Positions 1-6,926 of a stretch of DNA of 28,735 nucleotides are shown in pieces; position 1 is the first letter of the stretch, and every line of letters starts with the position of its first letter. A program made the position numbers and the translations under genes. Source of the DNA: CAZLNO01 sp964561005 (GTDB taxonomy: Bacteria; Pseudomonadota; Alphaproteobacteria; Kiloniellales; Rhodovibrionaceae); NCBI GenBank assembly GCA_964561005.1, contig CAZLNO010000044.1, positions 1-28,735 of the forward strand, given 5' to 3'. Under the pieces are notes generated by a model. The model was not told where the DNA came from. It did not search any database and was given only the letters and a program-made list of their open reading frames with translations.

Positions 1-1
1 T

Positions 2-76
2 CTCGCGATGAGGATGGAGCGCGACCAGCACCTCGGCGCCGGCCACTACGAGCGCGCCGGAGCGGGTTCCCGCTGA
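2..76 (+). mobile_element. IS256-type (mutator) transposase fragment, cut by window edge and by a junction
   Basis: The plus-strand frame reads LAMRMERDQHLGAGHYERAG, then GSR and a TGA at 74-76. The core (M-x-x-E-R-x-x-H-L-G-A-x-x-Y-E-R) is the hallmark N-terminal segment of IS256/mutator transposases, where it is normally followed by R-x-G-x-x-N-G. That continuation is missing, so homology ends near position 60-66. Beyond this point the opposite strand encodes an integrase-like frame. It is a remnant rather than a functional element; the rest of the transposase would lie left of the window. Family assignment rests on about 20 recognisable residues. Confidence 0.55.
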
Positions 77-482
77 ACGGAAACCCCCACGCCACCCGCG
101 CCCTCGCGATGACCTGCGACAGCGCCTCGAGGTCGCCGGCAACGTCCCCCGGCGTCCGGATTCCCAGTTGCGCCTCCCGGTAGGCGACCAACCGGGCCTC
201 CGAAAGCTCCGCGAGGGGGAGCCGGGCCAAGCTGCTGCGCAGCACGCCGCTGAACCGGCTTCGCGTGCTGGCGGGGTCCTCGCTCACGAAGCGCTCGACG
301 AGGTCGCCAACCGTGGTGGTGGCGAGGTCGGGCAGATGCCCCGCCGCAATCAGCCGCGCCATCATCCGGGCCCAGGACTCGGCCTCGCTGCGGGTGGCAA
401 AAGAGCAGGTCAACGCGCCCGCCTGCGGGCGCGCCACCCGGGCCAGCCAGCGCCGGCCCCGCTTGTGCACCCGCGCCTTCAC
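63..482 (-). pseudogene. Truncated second tyrosine-recombinase-like frame (N-terminal half only)
   Basis: A GTG at 482-480 overlaps the TGA of the upstream integrase (GTGA), so the two frames would be translationally coupled. The product begins MKARVHKRGRRWLARVARPQ and aligns throughout with residues 6-150 of the neighbouring integrase: the K-R-x-G-x-W-x-A-R arm domain, then ...SWARMMARL..., TVGDLVERF, LARLPLAELSEARLVAYRE, and WGFPFSGNP. This is the arm-type and core-binding (SAM-like) half. Similarity stops at NP near position 63. Downstream codons lose their G/C third-position bias and the opposite strand becomes IS256-like, so the catalytic half was lost to a rearrangement. No stop is met before the window edge. 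It may be a decayed second integrase; a stand-alone DNA-binding partner is less likely but possible. Confidence 0.6.
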
Positions 483-1453
483 AGCTTCGCCACCAGGTCG
501 CTGGCGCGCAGGTGGGTGTAGCGCGTGAGCATGCGGTAGTCCTTGTGGCCGCTGATCAGGGCCACCTCGGGGACGCTGAGCCCGCGTTCGAAGAACCGGC
601 TGAGCGCCTCGTGCCGCAGATCGTGGAAGCGCAGATCCGGAACTCCCGCGCGCCGGGTCAGACGCTCCCAGGCGAGCCGCACGGCGTTCGCCGAGCGGGC
701 GAACGGGCCGTCGGCGTCCCCGGCGGCCTGTCCCCGGCGCTCGAGAACGGACACCGCCGTCCAGGTGAGCGGCACCGCCCGGCCCCACCCGTTCTTCGAT
801 TGCGGCACGAAGAGCAGCCGCTTGTCGAGGGCGACGTGCTCCCAGCGGATGTTCACGAGCTCGCTGCGCCGCATCCCGGTCTCCAGCGCGAGCTGGATGA
901 GGGCCCAGAAGTCGGGCGCGGCCGCGGCCTCGAGGCGGCGCAGCTCGCCCGCGCTCACGCGGCGTTCGCGCCGGTTGCGGATCGCCGGCTTGCGCACGCT
1001 GGCGACCGGGTTCTCGCGCAGCGGCAGGCCCCACTCCTTGCGGGCGATCTCGAACATGTGCTGCAGAAGGCCCAGCTCGCGCACCACGGTCGCCGGCTTG
1101 ACCGTGCGGCGGCGCCGGTCGCGGTAGGCCGCGAAGGGCTCGGGCGACAGCTCGGCGAGCGACAGCCGGGCGAACGGCTCGCGCCCGAGCGCGCCGAGCA
1201 TGACGCTCTCGACCGCAGCGCAGCGCTTGAGCACGACGACCTCGCGGTCGTAGCGCGCGATCAGATCGCCCACCGTCAGGCCCTTCAAGCGGTCGCGGTC
1301 GACGGGCAGCCCGTGGCGCTCCGCCTGGGCCTCCATCTGGCGGGCCCAGGCCTGGGCATCGGCCTTCCTGTGGAAAGTCCGATAGGTCTCCGCCTGACCG
1401 GCGCGGCGGATCCGGGCCTGCCACTTGCCATTGCGCTTTCGGATGTTTGCCAT
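479..1453 (-). CDS. int: Tyrosine-type site-specific recombinase/integrase
   Basis: This is a 324-residue integrase that would insert and excise the element at the adjacent tRNA gene. Residues 1-50 form a basic arm-binding domain (KRNGKWQARIRR), 58-155 a SAM-like core-binding domain and 165-324 the catalytic domain. The full catalytic set is visible: R195 in TGMRRSEL, K220 in SKNG, H277 and R280 in HDLRH, H303 in SGH, and nucleophile Y312 in RYTH. The ATG at 1453 is chosen because homology starts there and AGAGGA lies 8 bases upstream; the frame remains open far upstream but runs back through the tRNA. The stop overlaps the GTG of a second integrase-like frame. The gene reads away from the tRNA 3' end 86 bases away, the usual layout of a tRNA-targeting integrase. 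It appears intact. Confidence 0.95.
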   Translation of the reverse strand: MANIRKRNGKWQARIRRAGQAETYRTFHRKADAQAWARQMEAQAERHGLPVDRDRLKGLTVGDLIARYDREVVVLKRCAAVESVMLGALGREPFARLSLAELSPEPFAAYRDRRRRTVKPATVVRELGLLQHMFEIARKEWGLPLRENPVASVRKPAIRNRRERRVSAGELRRLEAAAAPDFWALIQLALETGMRRSELVNIRWEHVALDKRLLFVPQSKNGWGRAVPLTWTAVSVLERRGQAAGDADGPFARSANAVRLAWERLTRRAGVPDLRFHDLRHEALSRFFERGLSVPEVALISGHKDYRMLTRYTHLRASDLVAKL

Positions 1454-1455
1454 AT

Positions 1456-1501
1456 CGCAAGTCCTCTTTGCTGGTGGCCACAGGGTGGCAGAGGACTTGC
1501 G
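1456..1501 (-). promoter_or_regulatory. 12-bp perfect inverted repeat enclosing the int ribosome-binding site
   Basis: CGCAAGTCCTCT at 1456-1467 is perfectly repeated in inverted orientation at 1490-1501. In the int transcript the second arm reads AGAGGACTTGCG and contains the Shine-Dalgarno sequence, ending two bases before the ATG. A further small hairpin (GCCAC-CCT-GTGGC, 1489-1477) stacks directly inside the first arm. The folded transcript would hide the ribosome-binding site. As DNA, the repeat could instead be an operator or an arm-type integrase/Xis binding site; the sequence alone does not decide. Confidence 0.5.
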
Positions 1502-1539
1502 GGACCCGGGCGGGAAGCGGCTAAGTGCCTGAAATTCAA

Positions 1540-1560
1540 TGGTGGGCGCGCCTGGGATTG
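1540..1560. other. Putative attachment site (att) at tRNA-Val 3' end
   Basis: Tyrosine integrases of this kind recombine at the 3' end of tRNA genes, and the integrase lies immediately beyond this end. The CCA, acceptor 3' strand and T arm are the expected crossover segment. I found no second copy of this segment elsewhere in the window, which fits an element extending to the left out of view. Exact crossover borders cannot be read from one end. Confidence 0.4.
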
Positions 1561-1614
1561 AACCAGGGACCTCTTCGGTGTGAACGAAGCGCTCTGCCGC
1601 TGAGCTACGCGCCC
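1540..1614 (-). tRNA. tRNA-Val (anticodon CAC)
   Basis: This is a complete 75-base cloverleaf on the minus strand. The acceptor stem GGGCGCG/CGCGCCC is followed by discriminator A and an encoded CCA. The D arm is GCTC-AGCGGCAGA-GAGC-like. The anticodon stem CTTCG/CGAAG carries loop TTCACAC, giving anticodon CAC, which reads GUG valine codons. The T arm contains GGTTCAATC. A promoter-like pair lies upstream at 1657-1685. An integrase gene begins 86 bases beyond its 3' end, so the 3' part probably serves as the element's attachment site and was rebuilt on integration. Confidence 0.97.
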
Positions 1615-1656
1615 GCAACGTCCGCGATCGGCGGAATTTCCGGCTGGACGCCGCGA

Positions 1657-1685
1657 TATCTAGCGAAGCGCGCCGGCGATGTAAA
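1657..1685 (-). promoter_or_regulatory. Promoter-like sequence for tRNA-Val
   Basis: On the minus strand, TTTACA (1685-1680) and TAGATA (1662-1657) are separated by exactly 17 bases. This matches a sigma-70 arrangement and would start transcription about 35 bases before the mature tRNA 5' end. The ISL3 transposase remnant ends just outside the -35 box, so the promoter seems to have survived that rearrangement. Confidence 0.45.
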
Positions 1686-1704
1686 GACCGCTTTGGTCCG
1701 GATT

Positions 1705-2282
1705 CGCGGCGGCATGGCGGACAGCACCGGCTCGTCCTTGCGGTCGAGGTCGATGAACACCGTGATGTAGCGGTGGCCGCGCTTGGCGGCGGTCTCGTCG
1801 AAGGCGACGGCGCGCACCGAGCTGAGGTCCATGCGTGCAACGGCCCGGTGGACGTAGAACAGGACCACGCGCCACAGGCGCTTGTCGGTAATCGCCATTT
1901 GGCGGGCGGCGGCCTTGACCGGCATCTCGCGCACCAGCGCCAGGGCCGCCTGCTCGAACAGCAGCGTGAAGCTGCTGCCCTCCCGTGCCCAGGGCACCTG
2001 GATGCGTTTGACGCCGTGCTCGGGGCAGTTCACCCGCGGCACCGGGGCCGTGAGGTAGCAGTGATGCTGGAAGAAATTCAGATGCCGCCAGGTCATCTCC
2101 TTGAAGTCGTGCGCCTTGCACGAGCGCCCGCAGGTCGGACACGGGAACTCCGCACCACGGCGGGTCCCCACCCGCAGGTGCAGCTCGTGCGGCTGCTTGC
2201 CGGTGTCGAGATGCTGGTCGAGGAGCATCCAGGGCTCCTCAAGACCGAGACCGAGGGCGAAGATCTGCTGGCTGCTGCTCAC
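1705..2282 (-). pseudogene. ISL3-family transposase, 3'-truncated
   Basis: Translation starts at a GTG at 2282 with GGAGG six bases upstream. The product carries an N-terminal cysteine/histidine zinc-binding region (C48-P-x-C51, C86-P-E-H89), an ISL3-type helix-turn-helix (ALVREMPVKAAARQMAITDK), and the beginning of the DDE catalytic domain (FDETAAKRGHRYITVFIDLD, first acidic residue D162). Recognisable family sequence ends near residue 190, just after this first strand. The remaining two acidic residues are absent, so the protein cannot transpose; the family is normally about 400 residues. The frame runs on to 1605 through tRNA-upstream DNA, which is not family sequence. Its 5' side abuts a sulfotransferase frame lacking a start. 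Confidence 0.75.
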
Positions 2283-2444
2283 CGGAACCTCCAGGCCGCT
2301 GCTGCCGTTGGCCGCCGCGGCTGTCGGGCTCCGCCTTATGGAGGGGCTCCGCCCGCCAGCCGCGGCTCTATCCGTTCAACTCGGAAACCAACTTGCCAAG
2401 CAGCCGGGGCAACGCGCCACCCGAAATCCATTCGCAGCGTCGAG

Positions 2445-3365
2445 GAGCCCGGCTTTCCCCCCACCGCATTTCTGGTCGGGGCACAGAAGTGCGCCACCAG
2501 CTTCCTCGCCGATGCGCTTGCGACGCACCCGGATGTTTGCCTGGCGACGCCCAAGGAGCCTGACTTCTTCACGGTGAACCGGAGCAAGGGTACACGGTGG
2601 TATCGTGCGTGCTTTGCAACGCCGGAGGCGCCCGTGTTGCTGGACGCCTCGCCAAGCTATTCCTTCGCCCCGACCAGGCCGGAGAAAAGGACGGAAGCGA
2701 ATCCGGCTTATGGCGTCCCGGCGCGCATCGCCGCCCTGTCGCCACACGCACGCATCCTCTACGTGGTCCGCGATCCGGTGCAGCGCACTTATTCGACGTA
2801 CTGGCACGAGGTCCGCACGGGCTACGAGGATCAGCCCTTCCTGGACGCGATCGACCGCCGGGACACCTACCTCGACGCCAGCCGCTATCATTTCCAGATG
2901 TCTCAATACATGGACACGTTCGGCCCCGAGCGGGTGCTGATCCTGGACATGGGCGAGGTTTCAGCCGATCCGGCGGCGGCGTGCCGCCGTGTCTGGCGCT
3001 TCCTCGGCCTGGACGCGGAGAAGGGCGCGACCATCGACCCGCGGCCCCGCAATACCGGCTATCGATATACCGCGCTGGGAAACCTGATCTTCCGCAACCC
3101 GGTTGTCCGCAAGACCACCAAGCCGCTGGCCCGCACCGCCTCGCGGCTGTTGCCTCGTGCCGTCTTCGAGCCCTTGCGCCGCAGCGTGACGCGCGACATC
3201 CCGCCCATGCGCGATGCCGAGCGCGAAGTCGTTCTCGATCGCCTCGCCGAGGACATGGCCGCGTTCGCCCGAGTGACCGGCATCGATTACAGGCCGACGG
3301 CTGACAAGCCGGACCCTGGGATCGGCACGAGACTCCCCGCGGCGGCGGGCGACGATTCCTCCTGA
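2445..3365 (+). CDS. Sulfotransferase domain protein, apparently 5'-truncated
   Basis: The frame encodes a PAPS-dependent sulfotransferase of about 305 residues. The 5'-phosphosulfate loop is FLVGAQKCATSFLADAL near its beginning, with K-E-P-x-F-F following. The 3'-phosphate motif is ILYVVRDPVQRTYSTYWHE, with catalytic-region R and S residues. The C-terminal half is helical and basic. The acceptor substrate cannot be inferred. The frame has no ATG, GTG or TTG near the start of the homology. The frame stays open far upstream, but only through DNA that belongs to the antisense ISL3 transposase. The original start, probably only a few to a dozen codons, was likely replaced at an IS-associated junction between about 2300 and 2445. 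Expression is therefore doubtful. No operon partner is visible. Confidence 0.7.
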   Translation, partial: EPGFPPTAFLVGAQKCATSFLADALATHPDVCLATPKEPDFFTVNRSKGTRWYRACFATPEAPVLLDASPSYSFAPTRPEKRTEANPAYGVPARIAALSPHARILYVVRDPVQRTYSTYWHEVRTGYEDQPFLDAIDRRDTYLDASRYHFQMSQYMDTFGPERVLILDMGEVSADPAAACRRVWRFLGLDAEKGATIDPRPRNTGYRYTALGNLIFRNPVVRKTTKPLARTASRLLPRAVFEPLRRSVTRDIPPMRDAEREVVLDRLAEDMAAFARVTGIDYRPTADKPDPGIGTRLPAAAGDDSS

Positions 3366-3400
3366 ATCGGCGGCGGACTGGACACCGTCCTGGATGGCCG

Positions 3401-3460
3401 GCGCGACCCGAGGCCTGGCCAGGCCGGGGGACACACCGCACGCAATGCTTCGGGTCGCGC
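3401..3460. other. Compound stem-loop behind the sulfotransferase
   Basis: GCGCGACCCGA (3401-3411) pairs perfectly with TCGGGTCGCGC (3450-3460). Directly inside the first arm lies the 14-base palindrome GGCCTGGCCAGGCC (3412-3425). No U-tract follows, so it is not a standard intrinsic terminator, but it could end or stabilise the transcript that stops at 3365. Confidence 0.35.
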
Positions 3461-3515
3461 GTCCCCGCCGGGCGACGTGATTTGCGTTCGGCGGTCTCGC
3501 CGTCGCGGACGCGCC

Positions 3516-3671
3516 CTATTCCGCCTCGATGCCCTCCAGCGAGGCCGTCATGGCCTGGATTTGCGCGGCGAGGCGCCGCATTTCCCCGGCGTTGCCGCGG
3601 TCGCGCTCGGCCGCGATCAGCAGTCGGGCAGCCGTGTGCTCCAAAGTGCGCACCAGGACGGGCGTTTCCAT
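3516..3671 (-). CDS. Small hypothetical protein (51 aa)
   Basis: The ATG at 3671 is preceded by AGGGAG eight bases upstream. The product starts METPVLVRTLEHTAARLLIA and looks like one or two amphipathic helices rich in Ala, Leu, Arg and Glu, without membrane segment, Cys or signal peptide. Codon use follows the genome's G/C third-position habit, which supports coding. I do not recognise a family. It lies alone between the sulfotransferase and the truncated DUF3108 gene. The longer in-frame extension upstream to 4319 is antisense to the DUF3108 frame and is not believed. Confidence 0.45.
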   Translation of the reverse strand: METPVLVRTLEHTAARLLIAAERDRGNAGEMRRLAAQIQAMTASLEGIEAE

Positions 3672-3815
3672 GACCTTGCTCCCTGTCTCGACAAGCCACC
3701 CGCTGTCTACGCAGTCGCGGCGGCTCCGGATGTTTCCGTTTCGCGCACGCCTTGCCCACTTGCCCGGCGCAGGCGATGGGCCACGGGTCACCGTCAGGCG
3801 GCCACGCCCCGCCCC

Positions 3816-4412
3816 TCGCACTATCGAAGCGCCAACCGCTGGGGCGACAACGAGGTGCGCTGGATCGCGGTGACCTACGCCGACGACGGCCCGCCCGAGG
3901 TCCGCGCCGTGCCGGCCCTCGGCGAGGACGACCGCGCGGTCGTGCCGGCATCCGCCCGCCTCGGCACCGTCGATCCGCTGAGCGGGATTTTCGATCTGCT
4001 GCAAGCCGAAGATGGTGGCTGTCTCGGCTCGGTTCCGGTGTTCGACGGCCGGCGGCGCTACGACGTCGTCGGAACGCCGATGGGACAACGGGTCATCCCG
4101 GAAAGCAGCTACACGGCCTATGAGGGTCCGGCCGATGGATGCCGGCTGCGCATCGAGCCCGTCAGCGGCTTCTGGCGCAAGTTCGACGAGGAGTCGCGCT
4201 ATGCCGGAAGCCTGCGCGTCTGGACCGCCCCCGTCGCCGAGGATTTGCCGCCGGTTCCGGTGCGCGTCGAGGCGGAGACCGGGTTCAGGGCCATCCGCGT
4301 CCACCTGACCGCGATCCATCGCGGCGACTCCGCCGCGCTACCCGAGACGGGTCCCGGCATCCTGGACGAGGCCTTGGTCCTGCCGGGCGATCTCCGCCAG
4401 GACGCCCGGTAG
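3816..4412 (+). pseudogene. DUF3108 protein, N-terminal half missing
   Basis: From 3816 the frame reads SHYRSANRWGDNEVRWIAVT, then PPEVRAVPAL, LGTVDPLSGIFDLLQ and VFDGRRRYDV. This is the characteristic second half of DUF3108 proteins, which are exported proteins of unknown function with a beta-rich fold. The first half (signal peptide and first sheet) is absent; the upstream frame back to a GTG at 3477 resembles nothing and runs antisense to the 51-aa gene. No good start codon lies next to the homology. The 3' end overlaps the convergent phosphatase gene by 75 bases. It is most likely a 5'-deleted remnant, like the neighbouring sulfotransferase. Confidence 0.6.
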
Positions 4413-5063
4413 CGCCGGGAAATCGCTCACCACACGGTCCGCGCCCAGCTCGGCGGCCGGCCTCCGCGAATAGCCGAAATCGACCAGCACCACGGGCATG
4501 CCCGCGTCGCGGGCCGCCTTCAGGTCGTTGTCGCTGTCGCCCACGAGGATCGCCTGGGCGACCGTCGCGTCCATCAGATCGAGCGTGGCGAGCAGATGGC
4601 CACCATCCGGCTTGCGCACGGGGAAGCGATCGCCGCCGGCCACCACCGCGAAGAAATCCGCCAGGCCAAGCCCGGCCAGCACGGCCTCGCTGAGGTGCTG
4701 GGGCTTGTTGGTGCAGACGCCCAGCCGCCATCCCTGCGCCCGAAGGCGCGAGAGCGTGGCCGCGACGCCCGGATACGGCCGGCTGTGTGCCACCGGCGCC
4801 GCGCCGTAATGCGCCAGGAAACGGGCCAGCCGGGCTTCCAGCGCCGCCGCGCCGAGCGGCCGGCCGGCCGCGGCGAACCCCTCGGCCACCAAACGGGCGG
4901 CGCCTCGACCCACGAGGCCGCGCACCGTGGCCTCGGGCAGCGGTGCGAGCCCCTCGGCCGCCAGCACGGCATTCAGCGCCCGCGCGAGATCGGCCAGACT
5001 ATCGACCAGCGTCCCGTCGAGATCGAAGAGCGCGACCGACCGCGTTGCCTCTGCTCGTGTCAT
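4338..5063 (-). CDS. gph: Phosphoglycolate phosphatase-like HAD hydrolase
   Basis: This 241-residue cytosolic HAD phosphatase would hydrolyse 2-phosphoglycolate, from DNA-end repair or RuBisCO oxygenation, to glycolate. Motif I is DLDGTLVDS with nucleophile D14 and acid/base D16. A helical cap (about 25-95) matches the Gph subclass. Motif II is CTNKP (T118), motif III has K151 in RKPDGG, and motif IV is GDSDND (175-180), which binds magnesium. The length is normal for Gph. Related HAD enzymes such as pyrophosphatase PpaX share this pattern, so substrate is inferred. The start ATG at 5063 is the first and fits the family. It is followed by a convergent DUF3108 remnant. Confidence 0.88.
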   Translation of the reverse strand: MTRAEATRSVALFDLDGTLVDSLADLARALNAVLAAEGLAPLPEATVRGLVGRGAARLVAEGFAAAGRPLGAAALEARLARFLAHYGAAPVAHSRPYPGVAATLSRLRAQGWRLGVCTNKPQHLSEAVLAGLGLADFFAVVAGGDRFPVRKPDGGHLLATLDLMDATVAQAILVGDSDNDLKAARDAGMPVVLVDFGYSRRPAAELGADRVVSDFPALPGVLAEIARQDQGLVQDAGTRLG

Positions 5064-5099
5064 TGTTCCTTGATTCGCGATGAATGGCGCGCCGGCCGG

Positions 5100-5798
5100 C
5101 TATTCGACGCGCTTGCGCGATCGCGGGGCCGTTGTGCCCGAAACCTGCAGCCGGAGCAAGCGCATGAGGTTGCGGCCGCTTGCCTCGACGTGAGCGCGGA
5201 CCAGGCTGGCGGCGCGGGACGCTTCGCCGACCTCGGCGGCGCGCAGGATCGCCTCGTGCTCCGCCGGGGCCCGTGCCGCGTTGTCGTCCAGGTGCCAGAC
5301 GGTCGCAAAGTAGCGATCGACTTGCAGCCACAGAGTTTCGATCGTGCTAAGAATGCGCCGCCGGTCGCAGGGGGCGTAGAGCGCGCGATGGAATGCCCAG
5401 TTCGCGGCGCGGCGCGCCGCGGTATCGATTTCAGCTTCGGATTCGGCGGCGAACCTACGCGCGGCCGCCAGGTCGCCGGTGGTCAGATTGGGCACCGCCA
5501 GGCGAATCGCCAACGGCTCCAGGGCCACGCGCATCAGGGTCACTTCCTCCGCCTCGGCCGGATACAGCGGCGCGACGAAGGCGCCGCGCCGGGGCTGATG
5601 CTCCACAAGGCCCTCCTGCTCCAGGTTGCGGAAGGCCTCGCGAACGGGGATGTGGCTGGAGCCGAATTCCGCCGCGACCCGGTCCTGCCGCAACTGCGCG
5701 CCGGGCGCCAATTCCCCGGCCAGTATTCTCTGCCGCAACGTCGCGGCAATCTGTGCTGCCAGACCCACCCTGGTACGCATGTCCATTGTTATTGTCAT
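5100..5798 (-). CDS. GntR-family transcriptional regulator, FCD (FadR-like) subfamily
   Basis: This 232-residue regulator has a winged helix-turn-helix at about 10-75 (LRQRILAGELAPGAQL, then VAAEFGSSHIPVREAFRNLE) and an all-helical FCD ligand domain at 85-215. The FCD metal-binding histidines are visible as H137 (FHRALY), H181 (EHEAIL) and H203 (AHVEASG). Such proteins usually repress genes for organic-acid or sugar-acid catabolism and bind a carboxylate effector via the metal; the effector here is unknown. No catabolic operon lies next to it. It sits 36 bases upstream of gph on the same strand, so gph could share its transcript. The start may be at ATG 5798 or at M5/M7, all close together. 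Confidence 0.88.
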   Translation of the reverse strand: MTITMDMRTRVGLAAQIAATLRQRILAGELAPGAQLRQDRVAAEFGSSHIPVREAFRNLEQEGLVEHQPRRGAFVAPLYPAEAEEVTLMRVALEPLAIRLAVPNLTTGDLAAARRFAAESEAEIDTAARRAANWAFHRALYAPCDRRRILSTIETLWLQVDRYFATVWHLDDNAARAPAEHEAILRAAEVGEASRAASLVRAHVEASGRNLMRLLRLQVSGTTAPRSRKRVE

Positions 5799-6202
5799 CC
5801 GTACTCGTCGATTATCTATTTCGACTCGCGCCCCTCGGACGATCAGGTCGGCTTCGATGGGCCTTGGGTTGGCTTATTCGTTCAGGCTGACCCGCCCGCG
5901 GCAACAAACTGTGCCGTCCTTGCCTGTTCGCCCCCTTCAGTCGCCAGCATGCCGAAAGAGGCGAACCGTAAAGTCGGTTGTTCTCCTTCCGACAACATGA
6001 CCATTGGTCCGCATGATCCGCCATCCGGATTCCACACCGCAAGCCCTAGCCTTTTTCAACAACCCCCTGTCCCGCTTGACAACTTCGCCAATTCACTTGG
6101 TCCCCACTGAACAGGAGAACCGAACTCGGAAAATCACCATTCGGAACTATCGAAACGCAAGCGTCGAAAAAGGATCGAACCCGGCGCCCCCCGCCACCGG
6201 AT
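5799..6202. other. 404-bp intergenic region without a supported gene
   Basis: This stretch is less GC-rich than its surroundings. Open frames here (for example 6004-6264 plus, 5812-6042 minus) have no coding-like codon bias, no ribosome-binding site and no recognisable domain. The right part contains GGATCGAACC near 6170, resembling a tRNA T-loop on the minus strand, but no acceptor or anticodon stem pairs with it. The promoter of the GntR regulator must lie at its left end. Nothing else was recognised. Confidence 0.6.
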
Positions 6203-6922
6203 TCACAACAGGGACTGCTGACGACTTGAGCGACCCGTGCCAGCGTCGTCCAAGGGGGCAATGACGCCGGGGTCGTCGTTGTCCACCTTGTTGACCCGCG
6301 TCGAAATCGGGAATGCGGTGAGTTGCCGATCTGGATAGGGGCGGAGGAGAGCCTGTAGACGCTCGGGCTCGGCCGAAGGATCCAACCATGCGTCATGGTT
6401 CTCGACGTCGAGGATGACCGGCATCCGGCCGTGGATCGGGGCCAGGAGATCGTTGGAGTCGGTGGTCAGGACCGTGCAGGTCTCGACATCCTGCCGTGTC
6501 GCGGGCTCGGTCCAGCGCTCCCACAGCCCCGCGAAGGCGAAGGGCTCGCCGTCGTGGCGGGTGATGCGATAGGGCTGCTTGCGGGCGCCTTTCCTCGCCG
6601 GCTTTTGCCATTCGTAGAAGCCGTCGGCCACGATCAGGCAGCGCCGGCGCCGGAAGGCGGCGCGGAAGGCCGGCGTGCTCGCGACGCTTTCCGCGCGGGC
6701 GTTGATCAGCTTGCTGGCGATGCCGGCATCCTTGGCCCAGAAGGGGATCAGCCCCCAGCGCAGCATCACCAGGTGCCGGCCGCCGTCGTCGCCCAGGCGC
6801 ACTGCCGGCACCTCCTGCGTCGGTGCGACGTTATAGCGCGGCGGCAGGTTGGGCCGCTCCGGCACCTTGAAGACCCGCTGGATCGCCTCCGGCGGCGAGG
6901 TGATGGAATACCGCCCGCACAT
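6203..6922 (-). CDS. SOS response-associated peptidase (SRAP/YedK/HMCES family)
   Basis: This 239-residue protein shields abasic sites in single-stranded DNA by forming a thiazolidine DNA-protein crosslink. After Met removal, the catalytic Cys2 (MCGRY) is N-terminal as required. The other active-site residues are present: N74 in INARAE, E104 in GFYEW and H164 in IHGRMPVIL. RYNVAPTQ and MLRWGLIPFWA are further family signatures. The start is fixed by the need for Cys2. It begins four bases after the gltX stop, so both are likely cotranscribed; this links an abasic-site repair protein to a tRNA synthetase with no obvious functional tie. The C-terminal tail after about residue 220 (VIAPLDDAG...) is loosely conserved. 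Confidence 0.93.
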   Translation of the reverse strand: MCGRYSITSPPEAIQRVFKVPERPNLPPRYNVAPTQEVPAVRLGDDGGRHLVMLRWGLIPFWAKDAGIASKLINARAESVASTPAFRAAFRRRRCLIVADGFYEWQKPARKGARKQPYRITRHDGEPFAFAGLWERWTEPATRQDVETCTVLTTDSNDLLAPIHGRMPVILDVENHDAWLDPSAEPERLQALLRPYPDRQLTAFPISTRVNKVDNDDPGVIAPLDDAGTGRSSRQQSLL

Positions 6923-6926
6923 CGCC

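Noticed and set aside
2338..2340. ATG as possible sulfotransferase start
   Set aside because: It is in a different reading frame from the sulfotransferase homology and no frameshift signal is visible.
1773..2440. Upstream part of the long plus-strand frame leading into the sulfotransferase
   Set aside because: It is antisense to the ISL3 transposase and encodes no recognisable sequence; only the part from about 2445 is sulfotransferase.
6165..6215. tRNA-like GGTTCGATCC on the minus strand
   Set aside because: No matching acceptor, D or anticodon stems can be drawn around it.
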